NCBI RefSeq assembly: GCF_021347895.1
Contig: NC_067120.1
Coordinates: forward strand, 12,075,361 to 12,139,360
Reading direction: 5' to 3'
Source of the DNA: Acanthochromis polyacanthus
Lineage: Eukaryota; Chordata; Actinopteri; Pomacentridae
DNA length: 64,000 nt
How positions within the stretch are numbered: the first letter of the stretch is position 1; each line of letters begins with the position of its first letter. The translations under genes were made by a program, and so were the position numbers. The notes beneath the pieces are model-generated. The model made no database searches, was not told where the DNA came from, and saw only the letters and a list, made by a program, of their open reading frames with translations. This document shows, in pieces, positions 12,701 to 25,761 of the stretch.

Positions 12701-15700
12701 GCTCACACTTGACGTTTAAATGGAGACTGTAACCGTGTTCAGGTGCACTTGATAGTTTATTAAGTACAACTTTACTAGATCTTCTCGTGTGAGCAAATAG
12801 AAATGGGCAAAATATTACTTCATAATATAACGAGTGAATTGTCATTTAAGTTACTTCTTAGACAGGGTGAATCTGAACAATTTATGCTTTGCCAATAAAG
12901 GTCATTTGATGCAATGCTGTGTTGCTGTACCTAATAAATGTTGTGTGTGTGTTCTGTTAAAGGAGAGCTAATAGATAAAAAGGCTGAACATACAGAGGAA
13001 GGATTCCCTCAGTGTGTGTTTGTGTGCTGATGTCTGTTTTAGCTGGGGTGTTGTGCGTGTCAGCGTGATAAATGATGTCCTTGCCGTGGCCTCTAGTTTG
13101 TCATCATGGGTGTGTGTTGTTTGGGTGGTCCGTGTGAGCATAAATTTAAAGGCTTTGCTGATGTGGGTCATGTGTGCGGTGGGTTATTGTTTTGTTGTTG
13201 AATTTCAGATGCTGCGGTCTTATCTCATGACCTGTAAAACTGGAAGGGAGAAAGTTCAGTCATGTTGATATGTTGTTTTCATGACATTTTCCTGCAATCA
13301 GAAGCAGGATTTCCTTTCTTTGTTTGCTTTTATCTTGTACTTTGCGGATTAAAAGCGATATTTCATTATGTAACTGTGTGTAAAAGGTCAATAAACTGCA
13401 AAATGCATTGCAAAATATTCCAAATACTAATAGAAAATGAAGACAATGTCATCTGTTGTAACAAAAAAGATTCCCGCACAGTATCAGAAAAAAAACTACT
13501 GTGAACCTTTATGAATATGGATTTCCCACTAAAGCAACACTGTCTTGGTCTGATGAAAGATTTGCATTTCTCACATCTCAGAGTATAATTGTGAAATGAA
13601 AAAAATCGCCCCAGCATGCCGAACATAATTGCTATCAAAATGAGAGGTTCGCCAAGCGCTCCCACAAGAGCTAATTGAGGGCAGAGAAGGTTTGATTCTC
13701 AAAAAAAAGCCCACAGGATTTTGAATGTGTGGGAGATTGTGTAGGCAGTTTAGAGATGTGTAGCATGTTTTGATTTGTTGTGTTTGATTCTCGACAAATA
13801 AAAAAAGGCTTTCAATGGTTCTCTGATTGTATATGTGTAGCATAAATGGAAACCATCCAGTCTTTATTCAGAAACACTTAAAGTAATATTTGATTTTAAA
13901 AACAGAAAATATCAAGTGGTTCTTATTCCACAGGGTTTGTAAAGCTAATATTTGGACATTCTTCATTTCGGCAGAGCATCATTTGTGCCACAGGGACTCA
14001 GTTTGACCACTTTTCATAAGAGAGGACGCCTCCTGGTCTGCAAAGCGTTAGATTTTTCTGATGAATAATGTATTCATAGTCTGAAGCTGCAGACGCGTCT
14101 CACTGTGTGTTCAGAGATGCTTGACTTTCACACGTCTCTGCTGGAATGAGGCTGAATCAAGAGCTTGTCTCGGCTATCAACAGCTGTGCAGAATATCCTG
14201 CTATGTGCGAAAGGCACAAAGAGAAATATCTGCCATGTTGGGATATTTCTCAGGCTACATGTTGGCGTTTGAGGCCTTATCGTGCTGACTATATGAACAC
14301 ACAGGTTGAATTCTGGTAGCTTTATCTTTTGAGTGTATCCATATTCAAAAATCCTGTATTATGAATCTGATATTCCAGGTTGTTGAGTGTTAATTCTCAA
14401 TATTTTTGATGAAGTAAATCCAAATACAGCTGTATTTCTGAGATGTTAAAATTCTGCTAGTTTCGTCAACATCAGATGATTTCTTTTCTTGCAATGTGAG
14501 TGAAACTGCATGAAACTTCAGCATTTACTATGAAGTCTGAGACTATGGTGCTGTAGCTGCAGAGGATCAATACTGAGGATCACGTTGCTTCCATTGGGCA
14601 CAAAAGCAATTAGATCTGTTTGCCTTTTTATATGAAAAGTTATTGTGACATCGAGTGGAAGGTTTCTTAACAGCTTAAGGTTTTACCTCATGTCAGTGGT
14701 TGTTGTTTGAGCACCAATATAAAGGTTGAACGGAGAAAGGAGTGATGCTGCAGTTAAAAGCCTTTTTACGGTTTGATTTAACCACAGCTTCGACAGTATA
14801 TTTCTGACCTCCTGACGTGATTTGTAAAAAGCTTCATAGTACAAAAGGCTCAGCTGATGAGTAAAGTGAGATTTCTCCTGTGATATCACTCCCATCACAG
14901 TTAATGGATTGCAGTGGTTGCTTTGAAGACAGGGGAGTGGTCAGCGAGATGATTTGTAAAAGTCACTTCAGTACAAATGGCCAGACGAGCGGGAATCTGT
15001 GTGTTTTCTGAAGCTGCCGGTAATTCCCTGGGAGAGTGTGGTGCCGTCCCACAGTGAGTCCCCCTGCAAAGATCACTCCTCCTCGACCTCGTTGACTGAT
15101 CTCCACATGTCACCGAGTGAACAAAGACACTGAAGGAGGAATGCCAGGAACCGTAAATAAGGCTTTGGTAAACATACTGTAAACTGACACTACAAAAAGC
15201 TTGTGTAATTTTCCAAATGACGATGTTGTGTTCACTGATATTTTTGAGATAATTTAAACTGATTTGTTTTGGATTCAGGAGTGGTTTCTGCAGCTCAGCC
15301 TATAAAATGCACAATTGAATTCGCCACACAGAAAGAAATATTGCAATCATGCAGTAATAGAGTTTTTTGGGACCAGCTGCACCATAAGTATTAAGTTACT
15401 GGATTTGCTATTACGATTCCCTCGATGTATTATCAGTATTGCTTTTGAAATCCACCTGCTGTCGCAGTGACATCATGGCATTGATTCCCCAGATGAGTGC
15501 CACTTGGAACTGAGTCATGTTTCCCGGAAAGGGTTGACGATAAGCCAGTAAAGGAAACCCCTGTGGGCATCGTACAGGCCGGGCACAACGCATCACATCG
15601 CTTCTGGTTTGTCACCTCTTTTCTTTTTCTCATTGCAAGCTTCTGCAATCCTTCTTCAAAGCTGATTTCTGAAACACTTTTCATAACATCACAGACCCTA

Positions 15701-18700
15701 CCTTCCTCAGTGGGATGCTCAGCGTGTGACTGGATCATAAAAACCCCTCCTTGAGCTGATGGAGTCACACTGCTCACTTTCACGTGACCTAGACCTTAAT
15801 TAGTATGGCAACAGATTGTCATTTGCATGTACGTGCCCCAGCGAGTAGACGGGAGGTGATGTACTGTGGGGGAAGGATAGCAGCACTTCAGGGCCAGTTT
15901 GCCTAACAGACCCTGAAGGTACAGCCAATTCAGAAGTGTTGTTATTGTAGCCAATTATAACACTGGATGACTTTAAAAAAAAGTAGAATAATTTGTATGC
16001 GGTGTAGGATACAGGTGCAGGAAAAGAAATATTAGGCGGACATTTAAGACAAAAACTGATTTTAATTTTCCAAATCGCTTTGTGTATTTTTCCTTTCATT
16101 CATTTCTCAGTTTCTTTTCCATTTTGTATGCACACGGCAGAAAAGGAAACTCTACAAAGCATCATTATTTTTCCCCTGATCCTGACAAAAGATCTGCTTT
16201 ATACCTGCTGGGAATTTCTACCTCAGGAGAGCAGAGCTGCACGGCGCTGTAAGACTCCTCCTTTCATTTAGCAGGCAGCAACATTTAGACATTGTATGCC
16301 TTTGGCTGTTTGCTTTAATGTAGAAAAGAAAAAGAAAGAAAAAGGCTTCGTCTGCTGCAGAGATGCAGCTTTGTTCTCACTTTGGTACAACATCTATGCT
16401 GTGGTATCGGGTATTTTATAAATCATCAGACTGAAATGGAAGCTGTAAGGCATTATTTTGTATTTCTACTAAATGCTAGATCCCTGAGATTAGAAAAATA
16501 ATCATCATCTAAGGGATTATTTCTCAAACAACATAATGAAACGTGTTTTATCCTCTATTTATAGTATTTTCTTCATAATAAGAACACTTTTTGTTGTTCT
16601 TACTGCATTCAGATGTGTCTTTTTTTACTTGTACTGAGAAAACAATTTGTCGAAACACGTGTTGAATTTAGATTTTCAGTTCATCATCTTCATCATTTGT
16701 TGATGTCAGTTGGGCTCGTGCTACTGGCCGGTTTAATATCACACATCATCCCTCATGCTGTCATTAGCTGCTAACTACGGCTCATGCAAATGTTCTCTGC
16801 AGTGATTTGCATCTCCGCTCCAGACACCGATCAATGCTCCACAGCTCTATTGTTCGCACCAGTCTCTGCAGTTTATACCTGTTCTCCCTCATACATTGTC
16901 TCACATGTTCCTCTGATAACACCCCAGCCACAGAAAATGGAAGAAAAGTGGCTCTTTTTCCTGTACTCCATATCGACTGTTCCCTTGTTCCGAGTGTCTC
17001 GCTGATTGACAGGTAGAATCCCTAAAAGCCTCTGCTGACATGTTATTGCTCTGGGTCAGAGGCAGGCAAACAGGAGTTAGCCTCCACACTCCCCCATATC
17101 TACTCTTTGCCGCGTTGTTTTTTTCCCTGTCCACTATCTTCCTGCCTCCTTATAAAATTGTTCTCCCTGCTCTGAATTATTGACTTGTCTGGAGTCCCGT
17201 GAGACTGAGCTAGTGATGGGTTGTTGTCCGTCAGCAGCAGCAGCAGCAGCAGCTCAGAGCTTTTTCTTTTTTGGTGGAGCTCAAAATAAACACATGGCCC
17301 AGTTTTTAAAGATTCATTCTAGTGTCAGCTTTAGATGGCTAAACGTTATGCTTTATACTGTAAAAGAAATGTTTCCATAAAATGTCATGAGGTGCTTTCT
17401 TTGTCCCGAAAATATTCAGTTTTAGTTTTTTAAATTGTGAGATTCACTAAAATATTTCTTATGAAAGATGTCCGAATGGGGTCTACTCTGTCTCTTTCAA
17501 GGTATGCATCGATTGTGTTGTTTGTGTTTTCAAAACTGCCTTTGCAGGGTCAATCCTTTGTGGAAAATAGACTTTTCAGTGAGTTCTGACAGACAAATGT
17601 TGAGAAACGTGGCTGAACAATGTCAAGATAAACAGCAGAGATGGACATAACACCTTCCTAGTGTTTAGAACAGTCAACAAAATACTTAAAAAGACCAAAA
17701 TGCCTGTCCAACTTGCAAAATGTTTCCAGTTTACATTAACATTTTACTGTACTTTGGCCAAAGATTAAAAAAAAAAAAGCTTTTAAAAATAGTTCAGTTA
17801 TTTAGTAAAACCCCTGGACAGTGTGTGTTTATGTTGTTGTTGTGTTTTTTTTTGCAATAAATGATTAAACAAGTGGAAACAATAGATTTGAGTGAATCTG
17901 ATTAAGTAATGAGCATGCTTAAAATAAAAGACAGACTCAGTGTTACTGGAGAACAGTGGAGGTAAAAGGATGTAGAAGAGTTCAGCCTTTATCAAAAGTA
18001 CCTGTTAGCGTTATAGAAAAAATAATAATTTTGGTCTGTATTTGTTCATAATAAATCCAGTCCAGACTTAATCGCTAATTGGTATAAAAGCTTCGAAAAA
18101 TTGTGCGACATATATATTGTCAGTTTAGCTGAATTCAAATCCCAGTGTAGATTTTGGCTGATTATTTCGTTAACACTAAAAGCTGATGGGTTCTTCTTGG
18201 AAGCCACTTTTCGATGGCTTGGTTTCCATCTTATCTCTTTAAAGTCAGTAACCTGAGCCTGGAAACCGCAGGCTGCACAGGGGAATGTAGATTCATGCGG
18301 CGCTGAAGAAGACATCGCTGCTGAAGATGAATACTGCTTCATTGTGCCGAACTAATTATTCCAGTGACAAGTGTGACGTTGCCCCCCAGCTTTGACCAGA
18401 GCTTTGAACGGTATTGTGTAGCTCAAGGTTGCCATCTGATGTGACTTTAAATTGGCCTGAAACCCTGCTATGAAAAGCTGCTGCTGCCCGTACGCCAGTG
18501 TGTTTTGTGAAATTACCTGTTGCTTAGGAACCGGTGTGACTTGATGCATGAGAGACGATTCTGCCAAGGTCTTTGAACACAAGAATTTCTCTACAGTCTA
18601 ATGTTAAGTCAAATGTGAATTTACTAATGATTTTTTTTTGTGCAGAATGCGTGGTTCAGTTTTAAAAGCAACCTTTTTAATCTTCTTCTCATCCTGCTGA

Positions 18701-21700
18701 GGAGTTCCCTCTTTTATTATTTTGCAAATTTCTAAACTTGCCCCTGTGTGTATTTTAAGTCTCAAGAGGATGATTCTTGTTTTGTTAATATGACTGTGAA
18801 TGAAAATGCCACAATCACGATACAAGGCGTTACTCATTCACTCCTATTATCCTTTCCTCCACTTGCAAATTTCACAACTGTTCAAAGGGATGTGTGAAAA
18901 CATATTTTCAGGTCACTGAGGATCTGAAGGGGTGGAGAGGTTTTGGGAGAAGACGCCCACATGTTCAGCTCTGGCTCATTGTTACTGTGTGGTGATTAAA
19001 TCTTCACTCGTTAAATGAAACACTTGGTTCAGTCATTTGCAACACTGTGAGTGTCATACCTAAGGCCTTACATGGTAGCTGCACACTAGATTACACAACA
19101 TACAACATGCTTTATCTTTCAGTTGTTAAATAGCAAAAATAATCATCCTAATGATTGTGTTTTGAAGGACTTTTTTTCCCCTCTTTCTGACAGCGAAAGG
19201 CTTCAAAAATATGTACATATCTCCAAAAAACTCAACAGTGTTCTCCTTTTACCTTTAACTTTGTTTTGACATATCTATTTATAGCCATGTTCAGGGGTAA
19301 AACAAGCTAACTTTAATTAAAATGTGTCTTTTTTTTCTTTTCAAATCTTTTTTTTTTTAAAGAAATTAACACTAAAGTAAAAATGAATTGGAACTGTTAA
19401 AAGTAAGCTGCCTCTTTTGTAAAAATCCTGGTGTTTTTATTGGTGAAGCTACCACTGCAATGTGGGAAAAGCGAATATTATCGAGTTTCATCACTTTTTT
19501 ACTGAGCTTTTAAAAGCTTGTATCACAGAGAATAAAACAGATGGATTCCCAGAGAGCACATTTAGCTGAGTGTGTGACATAAGTGGGTAATTCCTGGATC
19601 ATTTCTGCACATCTTCCACTGACGTCAAAGGGCATCCTGCAGATATCCATGACCTTAAGAATATTAGCCCAAAAATGACAGGCATTTCCTGAGATTACTA
19701 AAAGCAACAATGATAAAACATTCTTCTTCGTAAGAATGGCGAAAATATTGCAACACGTTTCTGTGCTGTGACACAGTTGTGCAGTCAAGGGCTTTTAAAA
19801 GCAATCAATCAATGTGTTTTAATTGCCTGCAGGCAAGAAAAATATGTTCTTGATTAGTGACTACCAGTGAAAGAGCGTGAAACCGTGGACAATCCCACCC
19901 TCTCTCCCTGATTTGCACTCCCGCTGTGAGGAAAAGCGCCAGTCGAATGAAGGCGGCAGACGCAGTCGCCATCAGTGGGGGCAGCATCAGAAGAACAGCA
20001 GCACTTCAAATGAAATAGGCATACAGTCATAAATTTTTCATCTACAACCGGCTTTGAGGCGGGAGAGGGGGCAGGCCAGCTAGGCTCCAATTGAAGGCTT
20101 CTAACAACAAACCAGGGCTTTCAGAGACAAAAGGTAGCTGGGGGAAGGGCACTTGAAATGAGAAACAACAAAAATCCTTTGTTTACAATAGATGAACAAA
20201 GCGCTGTAAATAAAGTCAGTGTTTAGGCGAGAGAATCTGCCAGCAAGAGTGGCAAATATCACGACAGCAGTCAAAAAGACAAAGGCAGAGCAGCGCTGAG
20301 CCTTACAATCATGGCTGACACAAGAACAAAAGTTGAATGGATTCAAAAACTGCGAAACATGCAATTTGTTGCACATGTTTGTCATTTTTCACCTTTCTCT
20401 AGAGTGGAAATGAAACAAATAGATTTTTTTTTCTAAGGCCTTATAATGGAAATGAATTTTTAATAAACTTTATAATTCTAGTTAGTTGTTGTCATGTAAT
20501 CTTTTATACAAGCGTTTATTTTTTGTATGTTTTTGAATGAATATTGGATTAAAAAAACCTTTGAATTGCAAAAATTCATTAATGTTTACGCATAAAGATC
20601 ATAATATTGCACTCTAATTTTCATTTTCAACTATGAGAAAATAATAATGCATGACTATAAAGGGACGACAGGCAAAGTATTTTTAGCACAGTTCTTAGCC
20701 TTATAGCAGAATAATTCAGTAAATATCGAACGGGCATTTTCACAGCCCTCCTGCTCATGTTATCATATCCACAGTTCACAAACAAACAATAACATTTTTC
20801 AATGACTGAACTTTACAGAAACCATCCTTGGCCTTTCTGTCATATGTTACGTCTGACTCTTGATCTGTATCAGAAATATGAACCTTCTGGTAGAAGAATC
20901 CGTGGCCATGAAGCGCTGCCCCTCATCCCAGAAGCAGACGGTGCAGCTCTGCAGAACGGCTGCAAATTTAATGACTGACTTTCTCGGCGCTGCAAAATCC
21001 TCTGGGTGCAGCGTCTGCCTCGATGCTAACGCAGCCTGACATCTCCATCCTTGTTGAAACAGCCCATGTTATCCTGAGTGGGATACTGCAACAACAAATT
21101 AAAGGTAACTTTAATACAGAAAACCATCTGAACACTACTGTGCTACTTTTTCAGAGTATTCCAGTTCAAGTCTGGTCTGATTAGATCCTGAAAACATTGT
21201 GTGGGCAGTTTGTGGAAGATGACAGCGCTGTGCTCTCTTAGGCACAAATTCAAAGTAGATTTGAACTCATTCACTATTAAACACTGTTGAATGTATGCAA
21301 GTTTTATGCTGCCGAGAATTACACACGTCAAATAGAGTTCAGCCGAGTTTGACGCTTCATGCAAAATGCATCTTCAGACATGCTACATTTATGTCGTCCT
21401 CTGAGCTGAGAACAGTGACATAAGCTCAGAGGAAATTCTGAGAAACTCAGCATCTCTCTTTACAAGCATCGTTCTGAAAGGTTTATATGCTTAACTACAG
21501 ACTTGTGATGTTATTTCACCTGTGACACAGACAGAAGCCAGTTCACGTGGCTTGTAACTCCGGTGCCTCTGCGTGTTTAATCTCGCCAGTTTATCCTGGA
21601 ACAGAAATCCTGTTTGGAAAATGCCACAGATGTGTGGATAAATTATCACCACATCTCTTGGGAGATGCCGCATTTCATGAGATCAAAACAAATGGAATTA

Positions 21701-24700
21701 GGAGTTGTGTCTTTGTTGCAGCTGATCAGAGCAAATGAGCTCTGTGTATGTTAACAAACTACAGGACAGTCTGGCGTCATTTCACAGAATTCATGAGGTT
21801 TGACAGTTGAGTCAGTAGTATAGGTAGGAGGTTTTTTTGCTTCCTGCTCTCACAACACTTCACTCTCATGGATATTTTGGGTCCCATAATCCCATTCCGA
21901 AAAGTAATTCAAAGGGTCATGAGCTAGCCGAGTGACAGAATATGTATGCAGTGGCGAGTCCAGACTGAGCAGTGGTATCTGAAGCTATGCATTTGTTCAA
22001 GAGATTAAAGCCAGTGTGGTGTCACAAGGGCAGTTAGGCCTCGAGCTGTATGACTGGAAGCAGGTGGCACGTTTCTTACGTCCTCGCTAAGAGGGATTAG
22101 GCCTCTGAAGCTAGAGGGAGCACATTTGATTAGGCAGTTCAAAGGTTCGCGAGCATGGAGGACTGTTCATGTGATTAGCCAGGCATTTTGAGCTGCATTT
22201 TCTCATTTCTCTGTAAGTGTGTTTTGCAACGTCTTGCAAAACAGTGGAAGTGGTCGCTTTGCTTGACCATCGACTTTCTCTGGAAGCGTAAAGCAGCTGG
22301 ACGGACCCTGAAGTACAAAACCAAACAAAACATCAAATCAAATCTCGACACTCAGTTGTTAATTTATGACCCGGCGAAGGAAAGGGTTCATCAGAACAAT
22401 TCCTGGCATCATTTAAACCCAACAGTCCCACTGAATCTCATCTCGTCAGCATATTGCATGTACTTGCATCTCAGCATTTACAGCAAAAGTGCAGCGGATG
22501 AATCCTGTGGGTGGAGGAGTCAGGATGTGACCTGCTGCACCCCCCAGCCCACACAGAGACCCTCTCTGTTGAGTTCCTGGAGCTGCAGGCCTGCAGGGAG
22601 CATGAGCAGTCCAAGAGTACAACATCACCAAATAGGATAAAGATATTGGGTAATGCAGTGTGGGCTTGGCTTTAGATTGCACATTACAATACAAAGAGCT
22701 AAGAACATAGAACATGATCTGTCTGGGTCAAGTTTCACCAGCTTGTTGAACTGAGTTTCAATGCAGCATGCGAAATATTCTCTGGCAGTCGTACCGTGTC
22801 TGTTGCTGCAGAGTATATTGATCTTTTAATCCTGTAATTGGGTGTGGTACATAAGCAACAGGGAGGAGTGGACTCTGAGTATTTATGGTCAAATGTTTGT
22901 TAAGCTGTTTCAAATGCAGAGCTCTGTGCGTAACATTTTTGGCATCTCCTGCATGTTGGTCATGCTGTTTCTACCAGGACGGGACGAATATGAAATATTT
23001 TGCTGGTATGAGATGCAACAGCTGATTGAGATCATAACTATGCACTCATTCTTGAAATCATGAAGCTGCTTTTGGCCAGTTTTGCACATTTTCTTGTCAA
23101 TGCTCAGGTGTGAATGATTCGGCTCTAATGCATTTTGTGGAGTCATTTTTTTCATTTTCCCCCACACTCACTGGCTCCTAAACGAAATGCAGAGTTCTCT
23201 TAAAGTGTGATGATGCAGATTTGTCTTCAGGAGATGTGGAATTCCATTACTGCCTCACTGGTGCTGCTAACCTTTCAAGCGCTGACTGAACTCCAACATC
23301 AAGAGAGGAAAAGCGCATTGATCTGCATGTGTCTCTGAAGCCCCTCTGCCACCGAGGACAAAAACATTAATTTGAGGGCGAAAAACTAGACCAGCAAATA
23401 TCCAAATTTTAAAATATTGGCAGGATAATGCATATCTATGTAGATAAGTTACTTTGCATTGATCTGCCCTGCAGGTCAGGAAAAGACCTGGCTGCTGATG
23501 GTGATTGTCGAGCATGGGTCTGCTCATTCATGGAGCATGGTTTCTGCCTGTTAAGTGACACAATAATTACACAGGAGGTTAAAAAGTGCTCTCAATGAGT
23601 GTGGAGAGTGATGGCAGTGGATGTGGAGGGAATACTGATGGTCGAACAGAGGCAGCGCAGTCTGTCTGAAGCCCCTTCCCTTTGTTCGAGTCCCTGCTTT
23701 ATTTGCCTATGGCTGCCTCCTCCTCTCCGCGGCGAAGCGAGCTCATTGGAGGACGGCAGAGTCACGGGTTGACGATCAGGACGGCAGCGTGACGGATTCT
23801 AACTGTTGCTAAGGTGTTTTGAATGGTTAGTTGACCATTAGACAAGTTCATCCGCCGTCCATTTTCACCTGCTGAATGCTCAGAGGTGCTGCGGAATGTG
23901 TGGAAAGTGTGAAATCTCAGGATTACTCAGTGTCTCATCAGCGAGCCAGACAGTCCTCTCTATCAGTTGCTGTCTGAGCTGCTGATGGCTTCAGGCAACA
24001 TTTGTTGTTGAGATTTGACCCACATCGTGTTGGATTTCTTTATATTCAGTGTCTTTTAAATCCTCTGCCAGGAGAAATTTGGCAAAGATTCATGCTGTCT
24101 ACAGAAAGGCCTCTGATAAATGGAGTTGGGAAAAAAACCTTAGGTTCACCCTCAGTTCAGAGCTCATGTAGAGGGAAAGCTATTTCAGGGCTGCAGACTG
24201 AACACATCATTGAAGGAAGGAGTCAGAGGAGCTTCTTTTAAACTCAGCTATATCTTCATGTATTCACTAAGATACTGTGTTTGTTAAAGCTGTTGTTTGT
24301 TTAAATACTGCCTATGTATTCAATTAGTTTATTTGCCTATATGTAATTAAAAAGGCAATGAATGAGACCAATGTCCTCTCTATTATTTAAACTATTAAAG
24401 CCTAATTGACAATACAAATATATTTGTAAACAATATCAACACCAAGTTACACACAACACACAAATACACAACATGTGTCAGAAATACCCAGAATGTTACT
24501 AAACCACTCACTGTATTTCCTCAGTGATGCTATTTACTGTGGCTGACATTTTCAGCTTCACATTCTTGGTCCCTGAACACCCCTGCAGCCTTTGCAGATA
24601 CCGTTTGGAGCCGATCCAGGTAAATCCACCTATCCACACGAGGAGACACTCCAAAGTTTCTGTCTGCATAACAAACAGGAGCATGTAATACTGAATACTG

Positions 24701-25318
24701 CTCTGTACTGAAGGTCACAGTGTTTATCTTTCACCGCCTCCCTGCACCTGTCAGCTGACTGGTTTGACAAACCAATACGCTCCATCTATGTTCCCTCCTC
24801 TGCTTCAGTCAAACGCCATCAGCACTTGTTCTCCCGCTCCCTCTCTGCTCTGCTACCCTCCTACTGCTACTCCGGTTTAAATTTAGGTTCACCTCAGACC
24901 ACACACCATCATTATGTCTGAATGTAGCGAGGAGATGAGAGCCGCTGGCCCTGTCTGTGATTCTGGGGGAGCTCATCATCCCGGCTGTGTAGAGCAGGAT
25001 GAGGCAGGGCTGCATGGGACTGTTGGTATTGAGCAGGGAGGAGCGCCCCGGGCACAATCCATCAAAAAAGGAGCTGCTTGCACTGTGGGAATAGACATGA
25101 ATAATCCATGCTTTCTTTACCCTTTCTTGTGTAACTATGCGTATCCCATTACATTCTCGGTTGCCGTTTCTTCAAATATCCAGCCACTGTGCTTGTGTGA
25201 AAAAATGATACTGTACTCATTAATGATTTTAAAACATCTAGACTTTATCTATAGATTTATTACTGGTGGATTTAACGTATTTTGTACCACATGATAAAAA
25301 ACAGAAGACAAAAAAGAT
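9765..25318. other. gene-free stretch
   Basis: No exon or transposon was recognised on either strand. All open frames are under 100 codons and lack splice signals in phase or any family match. Visible details are a CAG run at 17232, a CpG-rich patch at about 23725-23800, and AT-rich blocks with homeodomain-like TAAT words (for example 10590-10690). If the C2 exon at 33.6 kb belongs to ccdc33, more upstream ccdc33 exons may hide here or in 25-33 kb; I could not find them. Confidence 0.5.
17232..17252 (+). repeat. (CAG)7 trinucleotide repeat
   Basis: Seven perfect CAG units. The frame crossing them (17180-17380) has no coding support, so this is a non-coding microsatellite rather than a glutamine or alanine tract. 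Confidence 0.85.
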
Positions 25319-25760
25319 ACACTGTAAAAAATGGGGATTTCTTTCTCTTTATTGTGTAGTTTTTTTCTATATGTTTGAAATACAGAAAAATACTGTTGCA
25401 ATGACAAAAATTTACCATTCACTTTACATGTCTAATGTAAGGTAACATTAAAAACTTTGAACTTTGCGTTACCATAACATTTGCCATTTTTAAAAAGAAA
25501 ATAACATTTTATTTGTTTCATTTGCAAATTTAGCGTAATTTCCTTGTCTTTCCATTCCTTATTCTCTAAGAAATGTTTACAGGTAACATTGTTCTTTTTA
25601 TGCTGGAAATATTCCTTGTTAAGCATTAAACAGCTAAAAAATATATATTATCTCATGTAAAAGATTCAGGCTAGAAAATGTATTTTAATTCTGAGAGTTA
25701 TTTTGGAGTATTTTAGTTAACCTTAGTTGTCAGAATATTATTAGAATTTTTTTTACAGTG
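25319..25760. mobile_element. MITE-like element with ACACTGTAAAAAA ends
   Basis: ACACTGTAAAAAA at 25319-25331 faces its inverted copy at 25746-25760, enclosing about 440 bp of AT-rich non-coding DNA. Such ends are typical of short non-autonomous DNA transposons in fish. A clear target-site duplication is not visible, so the superfamily is left open. Confidence 0.5.
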
Positions 25761-25761
25761 T

